This document shows positions 15,057-21,695 of a stretch of DNA of 21,695 nucleotides, piece by piece. Positions within the stretch are counted from its first letter, which is position 1. The number at the start of each line of letters is the position of its first letter. The DNA lies in the IMG/VR virus record IMGVR_UViG_3300032278_002564, positions 1-21,695 of that record; one strand, 5' to 3'. Source of the stretch: a virus. Below the pieces are notes generated by a model. That model was given only the letters and a program-made list of their open reading frames with translations, had not been told where the DNA came from and did not search any database. The position numbers and the translations under genes were made by a program.

Positions 15057-16148
15057 TTAGAAATCCGCCTTCGGTTTTATTACTTTACTTAATCCTTGTT
15101 TTGATGGTACAGATTCTCCTGTGTTTCTGTCAACTATTAAGGTTGTATTTTCAGTAAATTGACGTAATACAGTGTTTGCCGCTCTCCATACAGCCCGATT
15201 ATCATCTTCAACTTTAACCCATCGTTCCCCTTTCTTTATAAACAGTCGATGAGGATTAAAATCTGTGCGTAAAAAGTATGCTCCTTCAGCCGCAGTATCT
15301 GGAAATGTTGCACCACTTCCTACAACGGATGATCCATCTGGCGGAGTAGCATTTTGTGCTTCTACAATTTTTCCACCAGTTTCGGCATCATAATATAAAT
15401 GTCCACCTTCGACGCCGTGTTTTGGAACTTCTTTTTCGCCTTGTTCTAATAGTGCCTCACTAATTTCAAGTTCGTTATTATATGTACTGAGTATATGTTT
15501 TAAATCATCTGCGTTGTCGCCGTCACCGAGTATATCACGATATTCGACAGTGTCTACTAATGCTTGACATTTAACTCGTAATAGATGTGGCCACCAGTTT
15601 GCATCAAATCCTGTTGATTCCCTAATTACATCTTCAATAACATAAAATTTTCTAATAGGTCCTGCTGAGTTATCAAGTCCTGTATCATCTGATAAATGAG
15701 GGAGTTCTAAAACATCGCCACTCATTAGTTTACGATCTAAAATAGTCATAGTATCGTTTAAATGAAACGTCATAAAGATAGTATCGTTTGCTAGGAATAG
15801 TCCAAATTGTGTTAAATCAAAGTCATTATCGGCTGGCGCATACACACCACGCATATCATATATGTCTTTGTCGTATTTTCGATCTCTGTTTTCTAAAAAT
15901 AGTAAATCTTGTATTTGTGTTTCTTTAACTATGTTGTCAGATCGTTTTCTTTTACCATAATTTGGTTGTGTTGAATCTTCTACAGCAACAGTACCATCTG
16001 GGTTAAGTTGGTCACCTTGGTCGTATATACCGATATATTTGTGAATAAAGACACCTGTGCCACCAGCATATATGTGTTCACCAACAACCCGGTCAACAAA
16101 CTTATAGTCGTTTCCTTTTTCAGGTTTCCATAGCGAAAGTCGGGGCAT
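15057..16148 (-). CDS. T4 gp14-like neck protein (head completion)
   Basis: A 363-aa neck protein. A conserved-looking N-terminal part (GGTGVFIHKYIGIYDQG) is followed by IQDLLFLENRDRKYDKDIYDMRGVY and LTQFGLFLANDTIFMTFHLND. Next come KLMSGDVLELPHLSD and IRKFYVIEDVIRE, corresponding to the T4 gp14 order [28 protein letters not shown] and FEITWVE. T4 gp14 is 256 aa, so this copy is longer, with C-terminal residues around 275-335 (PDTAAEGAYFLRTDFNPHRLFIKKGERWVKVED) resembling an added beta domain. It begins the structural pair gp14-gp15 and is preceded by a GGTAAATA element and AAAGAGAT as a weak ribosome site. It builds the portal-tail connector with gp13, which is not in this window. Confidence 0.8.
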   Translation of the reverse strand: MPRLSLWKPEKGNDYKFVDRVVGEHIYAGGTGVFIHKYIGIYDQGDQLNPDGTVAVEDSTQPNYGKRKRSDNIVKETQIQDLLFLENRDRKYDKDIYDMRGVYAPADNDFDLTQFGLFLANDTIFMTFHLNDTMTILDRKLMSGDVLELPHLSDDTGLDNSAGPIRKFYVIEDVIRESTGFDANWWPHLLRVKCQALVDTVEYRDILGDGDNADDLKHILSTYNNELEISEALLEQGEKEVPKHGVEGGHLYYDAETGGKIVEAQNATPPDGSSVVGSGATFPDTAAEGAYFLRTDFNPHRLFIKKGERWVKVEDDNRAVWRAANTVLRQFTENTTLIVDRNTGESVPSKQGLSKVIKPKADF

Positions 16149-16166
16149 AATAATTAAATCTCTTTA

Positions 16167-16179
16167 TTATATTTACCGT
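16167..16179 (-). promoter_or_regulatory. GGTAAATA late-promoter-like element upstream of gp14
   Basis: On the minus strand this reads ACGGTAAATATAA, identical over 13 bases to 138-150 on plus. It lies in the 62-nt gap between the twitch radical SAM gene and gp14, 21 nt upstream of ATG 16148 from the end of the TAAATA core. A structural gene is exactly where a late promoter is expected. Function is inferred. Confidence 0.5.
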
Positions 16180-16210
16180 TTCTCATCATAATAAATGCAG
16201 GTAAACGTTT

Positions 16211-17296
16211 CTATAATGAATGTTCTGGTATCAAATGCGGACATACGTCTATTAAATTTTCATTCCGGAATTTATCTAATTTTGTATTGTATGTATAAAA
16301 TTCATTTAATAAATCGTTATTACAAGGAATTTGTAACACTTTAACAATATCATTAAATTCTGGGTATTTTGAGTATTTACTTATTAGACTTTTTTTAATG
16401 TTTGGAGGAAGTACCCATGCACCTACTTGTTCTCTACCAAAATTAAAACCATACTGGCATTCAGCATTAAGTTCATTTTCTATCCAAGGTTTAAATTCTG
16501 CAAATTCATGAACATTATAATTTGTTAGTGTTGTAAAAATATCAACCTTATACATTTTTTTTAATTTTTTTGTATTTTCTAATATTTGTTTATAATCTGA
16601 TTTAGGCCCTCGGATGTAATTGTGTGTTTTTTCAAATCCATCAATGCTTACAGTCATGTTAGTGTTAAAAAATGAAAGTTTGTTAAGCCATGTTGGTAAT
16701 CGGCTTCCATTTGTTGATATTGATATTTCTAAATTTTTAAGTAATGATGGATTGTGTTTAAAATGTTCTATAAGTTTATTGAGAAAATATTTTACATTTG
16801 GCATTATTAATGGTTCTCCACCTTTAAGTTCCATATAGACGGTCCCACTATTACAACTATTAGCAATAGTATTAATTAAATTATTAATAGTTTCATTAGA
16901 TGCAGAATAAGCAATGCCTGGTTCTTCATCAAACCAACTTGTACTAATTTCTGGTCCGCACATTTTACATTTAAAATTGCATAAGTTACTTAAATTGATA
17001 TCATATACTTGTATACTTTGACTAGTTAGATAGGTAGCTCGCTGTTCTATGTATTCTTTTCTACTTGTAGTGTTTTTTGATTCAGCAATTTTACATCTGT
17101 TACAGTTTGCAGGCCATTGGCCCTTTTTCATTGTGTTAATATCATCTTGAAATATTTTATCTAACGATGAAAATTCAAACCCAGATTTATATGGTATTTG
17201 ACCTTCATACCAACAACATGGAGCAATGGATCCCCAGGGAGTAAGTTGTACTGCTTTTGTAAATGCTAGACAAGGTTTTATAGATTTATTTTTCAT
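16211..17296 (-). CDS. Twitch-type radical SAM protein 6
   Basis: A 361-aa protein. The N-terminus has C9, C27/C28 (IAPCCWY) and CNRC (C65, C68), a half-cluster layout typical of twitch radical SAM proteins. The radical SAM motif CNFKCKMC (C106, C110, C113) and KGGEP (158-162) follow. STNGSRLP and VSIDGFEKTHNYIRG are the usual later strands of the barrel. It is the compact counterpart of protein 4 (4035-5885), which carries a large insertion between the N-terminal cysteine sets. It overlaps the upstream B12-type radical SAM gene by 11 nt, so the pair is likely cotranslated. The substrate is unknown. Confidence 0.85.
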   Translation of the reverse strand: MKNKSIKPCLAFTKAVQLTPWGSIAPCCWYEGQIPYKSGFEFSSLDKIFQDDINTMKKGQWPANCNRCKIAESKNTTSRKEYIEQRATYLTSQSIQVYDINLSNLCNFKCKMCGPEISTSWFDEEPGIAYSASNETINNLINTIANSCNSGTVYMELKGGEPLIMPNVKYFLNKLIEHFKHNPSLLKNLEISISTNGSRLPTWLNKLSFFNTNMTVSIDGFEKTHNYIRGPKSDYKQILENTKKLKKMYKVDIFTTLTNYNVHEFAEFKPWIENELNAECQYGFNFGREQVGAWVLPPNIKKSLISKYSKYPEFNDIVKVLQIPCNNDLLNEFYTYNTKLDKFRNENLIDVCPHLIPEHSL

Positions 17297-19079
17297 AGTT
17301 TGCTTCTGGGGTTAGGACATATGTTGAAGTTTTATCAATAGTATCCCAGTTTTCTATTTTTTTAACTTTTGATTGTGCTGTTTTTGAAAATTGCAATGTT
17401 GTATTTCCAATTTGCTGTGCCCATTTTTGTATTTCTTCTTCGGTTAGTGTTGTTAGTATATCGTCATAAAATTGTATTATTTCTTTAAATGTATATTTTG
17501 CTTTATGTAAGGCTGTTAAAATAAAGTCATTTGCTCTAATTTCTCGTTCATGTGCTGAAAAAAGAATTCCTCTATCTCTAAAAATTTCTTGTTTTTCGTT
17601 ACCGTCGAAAACTATTTCTTTCCACTGTTTTCCGTTTCGTTCGTTGTACTTAATTGTATCCCAGGTTATGCCGTCTTGCTCAAGTATTTCAATGTTATAT
17701 TTGCTAGGATATGTTAGATATTCCCCGCCTTCTTGCACACAAAAAACATTGTCTTGATAACCATTCATTATCTTTCTTTCTGTAAAATCTTTAATAAAGT
17801 TAATTAATTCCTGAAATTGTTCTGATGTTTCCCAAGGGAAGTTATGAATAAAGTTACATCGATTCCAAATTCCAGTTTCATGTGCAAGTGTTAGATTCTC
17901 TTTAATTCTGTCACCTGTTACATTTTTTTGAATTGTCTTTAAAATTTCATCATTGATAGTTTCTGTTCCATACCATAAAGAAATACATCCTGCTTCACTT
18001 AATGCATTGTAGATTTCTTGATTACCTAATCGTAAATTTGCTGAATCATTCCATGTAATTTTTAAATTTCGTTTAATTATTTCGTTACAAAATTCAAGTA
18101 GCCAGGATTTTTTCCAATTAATTTGATCATTAAAAAATCTAAAATGTTTAGCACCTTGATTTGCCATTGCTTCGAGATGATCGACTGTTTCGTCAGGAGT
18201 TAAATGTGCGAATCCATCTATTGTTGCCATTGCACAAAATGAGCATTTCGACCGGCAGCCATCTGTAAATTTATATGGATATATTTGAAATGGTTCAACT
18301 GATTTTAATTTGCTATATTGTTCTAATAATTTTTTTGGTATAAAATCGGTTGGTGCAACTAAAATATCTGAATGATTTTTAAATTCTGGTTTAGGATAAC
18401 TTTTATGAGTAAAGAGAAAAGAAGTCTGCAGACATCTTATAGTTGCATGTCCGAGGCGATAAGATGTCATTTCTAAATATTGAGATCGACGAATATCAAT
18501 CAAATATTTTGCTTCTTCGTGTCCGATTGTGCCTCTAATATAAGATGTTGGATGATGTTCTTCTTCGATATTCATACAAAGATTTTCTAAATGTTTTTTA
18601 TTAATTTTACCAAAAACAGTATTTCCACCAATAAAAATTTCTATTTCGTTAAAATTTCTTTTTAAAAACGAAGTTAGTATTATTGCAAAGTGGAAAGTCA
18701 TTTTTAATGGCCAATAAGCCGTACTGCGACGAGTAAAAGATATGCCAATGGCATCATAAGAATTAACATCTATGTCTTGTAATAACCAATTTGTTAGATG
18801 TGGTAGGTATGATTCGCTGTGTTCATCAATAATAAGATAATCATTTAATTTATCTACTTTAAGAAGTACGCTAAAATCTTCATCTGAAAATTCAAAGTTG
18901 TCAATCTGCTGTCGATATCTGTTTAGTTTTGCATTTAAATCATAATGATCAACTGAGTATTGGTTAGCATCCCATGATCCTGCGATTGCAATACCACCGG
19001 CGTTAATGTCATTTAAAAGTCGTTTATTTACTAGACTTACATTTGGTACGTCAAGTAATAGAATGTTATTTTTTTCCAT
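17286..19079 (-). CDS. B12-binding-domain-type radical SAM protein 7
   Basis: A 597-aa protein. The first 230 or so residues resemble a Rossmann/B12-binding domain: MEKNNILLLDVPN, YDLNAKL, and YDAIGISFTRRSTAYWPLK...FIGGNTVFG. The DxHxxG motif of classical cobalamin binding is not evident, so B12 may not be bound. The radical SAM motif DGCRSKCSFCA (C275, C279, C282) follows. FRFFNDQINWKK, LSEAGCISLWYGTETIND and IHNFPWETSEQF are typical of the 'Elp3/MiaB-like' catalytic core. A ~150-aa C-terminal part has no recognised domain. It starts the minus operon: a GGTAAATA element ends 6 bases before its ATG. Confidence 0.85.
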   Translation of the reverse strand: MEKNNILLLDVPNVSLVNKRLLNDINAGGIAIAGSWDANQYSVDHYDLNAKLNRYRQQIDNFEFSDEDFSVLLKVDKLNDYLIIDEHSESYLPHLTNWLLQDIDVNSYDAIGISFTRRSTAYWPLKMTFHFAIILTSFLKRNFNEIEIFIGGNTVFGKINKKHLENLCMNIEEEHHPTSYIRGTIGHEEAKYLIDIRRSQYLEMTSYRLGHATIRCLQTSFLFTHKSYPKPEFKNHSDILVAPTDFIPKKLLEQYSKLKSVEPFQIYPYKFTDGCRSKCSFCAMATIDGFAHLTPDETVDHLEAMANQGAKHFRFFNDQINWKKSWLLEFCNEIIKRNLKITWNDSANLRLGNQEIYNALSEAGCISLWYGTETINDEILKTIQKNVTGDRIKENLTLAHETGIWNRCNFIHNFPWETSEQFQELINFIKDFTERKIMNGYQDNVFCVQEGGEYLTYPSKYNIEILEQDGITWDTIKYNERNGKQWKEIVFDGNEKQEIFRDRGILFSAHEREIRANDFILTALHKAKYTFKEIIQFYDDILTTLTEEEIQKWAQQIGNTTLQFSKTAQSKVKKIENWDTIDKTSTYVLTPEANYEK

Positions 19080-19085
19080 TTTTAA

Positions 19086-19094
19086 TATTTACCA
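19086..19094 (-). promoter_or_regulatory. GGTAAATA late-promoter-like element at start of radical SAM protein 7
   Basis: On the minus strand it reads TGGTAAATA, with the TAAATA core ending 6 bases before ATG 19079. This is the third GGTAAATA seen, and all three lie upstream of an operon start. At this spacing a T4-like late transcript would have no leader. Confidence 0.45.
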
Positions 19095-19106
19095 TATATA
19101 CATAGG

Positions 19107-19134
19107 TTGACAAGGCGTTCGAAAATAATATAGT
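19107..19134 (+). promoter_or_regulatory. Sigma70-type promoter for 19144 gene
   Basis: A perfect -35 TTGACA (19107-19112) and TATAGT (19129-19134) are separated by 16 bases. The expected start, about 6-7 bases further on, falls only a few bases before ATG 19144, so the transcript would be nearly leaderless. It is in the 64-nt divergent gap with the B12-type radical SAM gene, which would let this gene be transcribed early by host polymerase. Confidence 0.5.
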
Positions 19135-19143
19135 ATAGCAATC

Positions 19144-20304
19144 ATGCCCCGAAAAATACGGAAAATAAAAGCAGCTGCTGGTAATCCATTTAAAAAACCT
19201 TCATGGAAGGAGTTTGAGGATGATATTATAGATGTTGATAAAGTAGCAGTTCGTAGAGAAGTGTCTCAAGGTTCCCGGTATTACAATTATAAGCATAAAA
19301 GTAAAGATGGTAAAAAATGGTTTGTTGAATACTTAAAGAAAGAAAAAGTAGATAAAGATAAAATAAAGCATGTAAAGATAGTGCCAGATTGGCAAGTTGG
19401 TATTACATATGGCGCATTAGCAAAAATGCTTATGGATGGATGTCCACCGTTAGAGGAATATACTGTGGCACTTGATAAACGACTTGAAGAATGCCTTAAA
19501 GTAAAAGTTAAAGATATTGAAGTTGTAGAGAATAAAGTTTTGGCACCAGTTATCTCAATACAAGAGCGTATGAAATTAAATCTTGATGATTTTCTTGGCA
19601 AGCATGTGGAAGGTGAAATTGATGATTTCTTTCAAAATAAATTTAAGAGTAAATTTAAGTTAATAACTATACTACAAGTAAATGAAATAACGGGCAAAGC
19701 TGCTGGAATGATATCTGATTTATATGCTCAAGAAATATCTGATATAACAGAGTTATTAAATCCTCCAAAAGAACCGGATGACGAATTTGAACAATTAACT
19801 GAAGGTTATCCATATAAAAAAGCAGAATTAAAAAAGATTTTAGCGTTCTATACTATGCTTGCTGAAGATGCAGATCATTATGCAAATTCACAAAAAGCAA
19901 ATCGTAAAATTCGTGTTAAAAAAGCACCAAGTATTGAAAAAGTAGTAGCAAAATTAAAATACGCTGTTACAAATGAGCAGTATAAGTTAGTATCAATAGA
20001 TCCTAAAAAGATTATTGGCTCTCAAGAGTTATGGGTGTTTAATACTAAAACTCGCAAATTGGGCAAATATGTTGCTGGTAATGGGTTTAGTACTGGAGAA
20101 TTATCTGTTAAAGGAACCGGTATTATTGGATTTGATGAAAAGAAAAGTGTACAAAAAACAGTTCGTAAGCCAGATGTAACATTAAAAGAGTTTCAAAAAG
20201 CCGGAAAAGTAGCATTGCGTAAGTTCCTCGAAGATATAAAAGCAACTGATATAAAGTTAACCGGTAGAATCAATAAGGATGTAATTCTCTTAAAAGTCAC
20301 ATAA
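19144..20304 (+). CDS. Lysine-rich phage protein of unknown function
   Basis: A 386-aa basic protein. It begins with a basic stretch (MPRKIRKIKA), then RRYYNYKHKSKDGKKWFVEYLK-like helical segments. Further on are long charged helices and a C-terminal region SIEKVVAKLKYA...YKLVSIDPKKIIGSQELWVFNTKTRKLGKY. That last part, with a Trp-Val-Phe-Asn-Thr-Lys-Thr-Arg run, resembles conserved hypothetical proteins of marine T4-like phages as I remember them. No enzyme motif, signal peptide or membrane segment is seen. A virion or DNA-associated role is possible but unproven. A likely host-type promoter abuts its start. Confidence 0.65.
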   Translation: MPRKIRKIKAAAGNPFKKPSWKEFEDDIIDVDKVAVRREVSQGSRYYNYKHKSKDGKKWFVEYLKKEKVDKDKIKHVKIVPDWQVGITYGALAKMLMDGCPPLEEYTVALDKRLEECLKVKVKDIEVVENKVLAPVISIQERMKLNLDDFLGKHVEGEIDDFFQNKFKSKFKLITILQVNEITGKAAGMISDLYAQEISDITELLNPPKEPDDEFEQLTEGYPYKKAELKKILAFYTMLAEDADHYANSQKANRKIRVKKAPSIEKVVAKLKYAVTNEQYKLVSIDPKKIIGSQELWVFNTKTRKLGKYVAGNGFSTGELSVKGTGIIGFDEKKSVQKTVRKPDVTLKEFQKAGKVALRKFLEDIKATDIKLTGRINKDVILLKVT

Positions 20305-20311
20305 CTAAATA
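20304..20311 (+). promoter_or_regulatory. TAAATA element before the adenylating enzyme gene
   Basis: ACTAAATA ends 5 bases before ATG 20317, the same spacing as the two arms of the 10649-10662 palindrome. It starts at the last base of the preceding stop codon. It is weaker evidence because TAAATA is common in AT-rich DNA. Confidence 0.3.
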
Positions 20312-20316
20312 AAATT

Positions 20317-21695
20317 ATGAATGAATTCCAGGTAGATTTAACTCATCCAAATCCTGTACATACTTTAAGAAATGATGATAGTATTGCTATTACTGCAATT
20401 GATGATTCGATAACATATAGAGAATTTAATATTCGTATAAGAGAAGTTGCAGAAATATTATCTTCTCATGGTTTAACAGATAAACATCGTATTTTAGTTG
20501 TTGGTGATAGCGAGGATATGATATCAACTATTGTTTGGACCTATGGCGCAATATACTTAGGAGTATCACCATCGAATGCATCTACTGATCAAAGTGATGC
20601 AGAAATTGAACTTAAAGCAGATTCTGGAAATGTAGATGCTATTTTAAATATTGATGGTAGAATTAAATTTAGATCTGATTTAACAAAAACTACAAAGATT
20701 CAGCCAGAAGAACGATCTCTTATGTACACTTCTGGCACAACTAAAAAACCTAAAGGGAAATATACTGCTGAGCCACAGTTTTTTACATATCATAGTACAT
20801 GGAGGAAAGGTTTAGCCTCTACAGATCAATTACGAATATCATATAGATTGTTAGGAGAAGAAGTTCCTATTCGTCAACTGTCTGCTCATCCATGGGATGT
20901 TGGATATGGCGCATATAATGTAGTAAATAGTCTTTTTACAGGTGGAATATATCATTGGGTGCAAGATGAGTACGATATACCTGAAGCACAATCAAAATAT
21001 AAAACAAATTTTATGTCTAATTATCCATTGGCTTACGATAGGATATGTGATGCAGGTGTTTGTGATCCCCCAATTGATGTAGTTGAACTGTCAGGTGGAG
21101 CATGTGAGCCTGACGCTGTTGAAAGAATACGAAAAGCGTTGAACCCAAAGGTAATATGTAATTCATTTAGTAGTAGTGGTTCTGGTATTTTATTAATTAG
21201 ACCGGTTTATCCAGAAGATGATCCAAGTATTTGTGAATGGGTGCATTCTACTGATCTTGATCCAACTTTAAAGATAAAATTGGATGAAATTGGAAGGCTT
21301 TGGTATAGTAGAAGTGACAGTCCATGGGAAACTGATAATGATTTATTTGAACGTAAGGGTGATTATTATCGCGTTACAGGAAGAGCCAATGATGAGTTTT
21401 TACTGTTTGGTGGTGGTAAAATTAGTACATGGGAAATTGAAGGATATGCTAATGAATTAGCAAAACCAATTTTTGGTTGTGGTGAGCATATGTATTGTTT
21501 TAAACTTAATGGACTTGATGGTTTTGATCATCATGGGCTAATTTATAGTGGTCCGTTAGATATTAATCTCCTTAAAAAAAGAATGGATAAATTAATTAAG
21601 TATAAAAGACCAGACAGAATTTATCAAGTAAAAGAAGAATTTTGGGCATTGAATATTAAAATTTCCAGAGATCACATGTCAGAAAGAATAGGCAA
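20317..21695 (+). CDS. Adenylate-forming (AMP-binding, acyl-CoA synthetase-like) enzyme, 3' end cut by window
   Basis: At least 459 codons of an ANL-superfamily enzyme that would activate a carboxylate with ATP. Motif A3 is YTSGTTKKPKG (137-147). SGGACEPDAVERI fits the strand before A5, but the usual YGxTE is replaced by FSSSGSG (284-290). GDYYRVTGRAND (348-359) is A7/A8, and FGGGKISTWEIE is the hinge to the C-terminal domain. A likely A10 lysine is K448 (NIKISRD). Length and order fit small acyl-CoA or aryl-CoA synthetases, and no carrier-protein domain is seen before the edge. It starts at ATG 20317, 12 bases after the preceding stop. Such enzymes are unusual in phages; the substrate cannot be read. 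Confidence 0.85.
   Translation, partial: MNEFQVDLTHPNPVHTLRNDDSIAITAIDDSITYREFNIRIREVAEILSSHGLTDKHRILVVGDSEDMISTIVWTYGAIYLGVSPSNASTDQSDAEIELKADSGNVDAILNIDGRIKFRSDLTKTTKIQPEERSLMYTSGTTKKPKGKYTAEPQFFTYHSTWRKGLASTDQLRISYRLLGEEVPIRQLSAHPWDVGYGAYNVVNSLFTGGIYHWVQDEYDIPEAQSKYKTNFMSNYPLAYDRICDAGVCDPPIDVVELSGGACEPDAVERIRKALNPKVICNSFSSSGSGILLIRPVYPEDDPSICEWVHSTDLDPTLKIKLDEIGRLWYSRSDSPWETDNDLFERKGDYYRVTGRANDEFLLFGGGKISTWEIEGYANELAKPIFGCGEHMYCFKLNGLDGFDHHGLIYSGPLDINLLKKRMDKLIKYKRPDRIYQVKEEFWALNIKISRDHMSERIG

Noticed and set aside
16170-16207. Inverted repeat TTTACC...GGTAAA upstream of gp14
   Set aside because: Only about 6 bp pair around a loop of roughly 25 bases in AT-rich DNA, and one arm is part of the GGTAAATA element.

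Overview
The window looks like part of the genome of a T4-like (contractile-tailed) phage of an AT-rich, probably marine, bacterium. The direct reasons are two adjacent minus-strand genes that resemble T4 neck protein gp14 and tail sheath stabiliser gp15, and very dense packing with ATGA, TAATG and 8-14 nt overlaps between genes. AT content is high almost throughout, and TATAAATA/GGTAAATA elements like T4 late promoters sit at several gene or operon starts. The host (SAR11-like or another low-GC marine bacterium) is inference only. Apart from gp14 and gp15 there is almost no standard phage machinery; the window is dominated by metabolic genes.

Layout. (1) 1-8103, plus strand: one continuous overlapping operon with the tail of an unidentified gene, five radical SAM enzymes (187, 1692, 2845, 4035, 6429), a 73-aa unknown, a short SDR-like protein and a 165-aa unknown. 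(2) 8093-10649, minus strand: an overlapping four-gene operon with a DUF6614-like protein, a 91-aa mini YqeY/GatB-type protein, an amidinotransferase-like protein with the GGWHC catalytic motif, and a GNAT/arginyl-transferase-like protein. (3) 10662-12088, plus strand, divergent from region 2 across a palindromic TATAAATATTTATA: a shortened PLP enzyme and a degenerate cysteine-hydrolase-like protein. (4) 12107-19079, minus strand: a B12-type radical SAM, a twitch-type radical SAM, gp14, gp15, a tiny zinc ribbon, a P-loop/sulfotransferase-like protein and a Nudix hydrolase. (5) 19144-21695, plus strand: a phage protein of unknown role, then an adenylate-forming (AMP-binding) enzyme that runs off the window.

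How they may work together. Seven radical SAM proteins, most with extra C-terminal or N-terminal cysteine sets typical of SPASM/twitch enzymes, are found with an amidinotransferase, a PLP enzyme, an acyl-adenylating enzyme, an SDR, a GNAT-like transferase and a truncated YqeY. This resembles a compact biosynthetic or peptide/protein-modification cassette rather than ordinary phage auxiliary metabolism. Substrate and product cannot be read from the sequence. Modification of a peptide, a virion protein, a tRNA/nucleotide or a small molecule all remain open. No stretch longer than about 70 bases lacks a gene, and I saw no tRNA, CRISPR array, insertion sequence or integrase.
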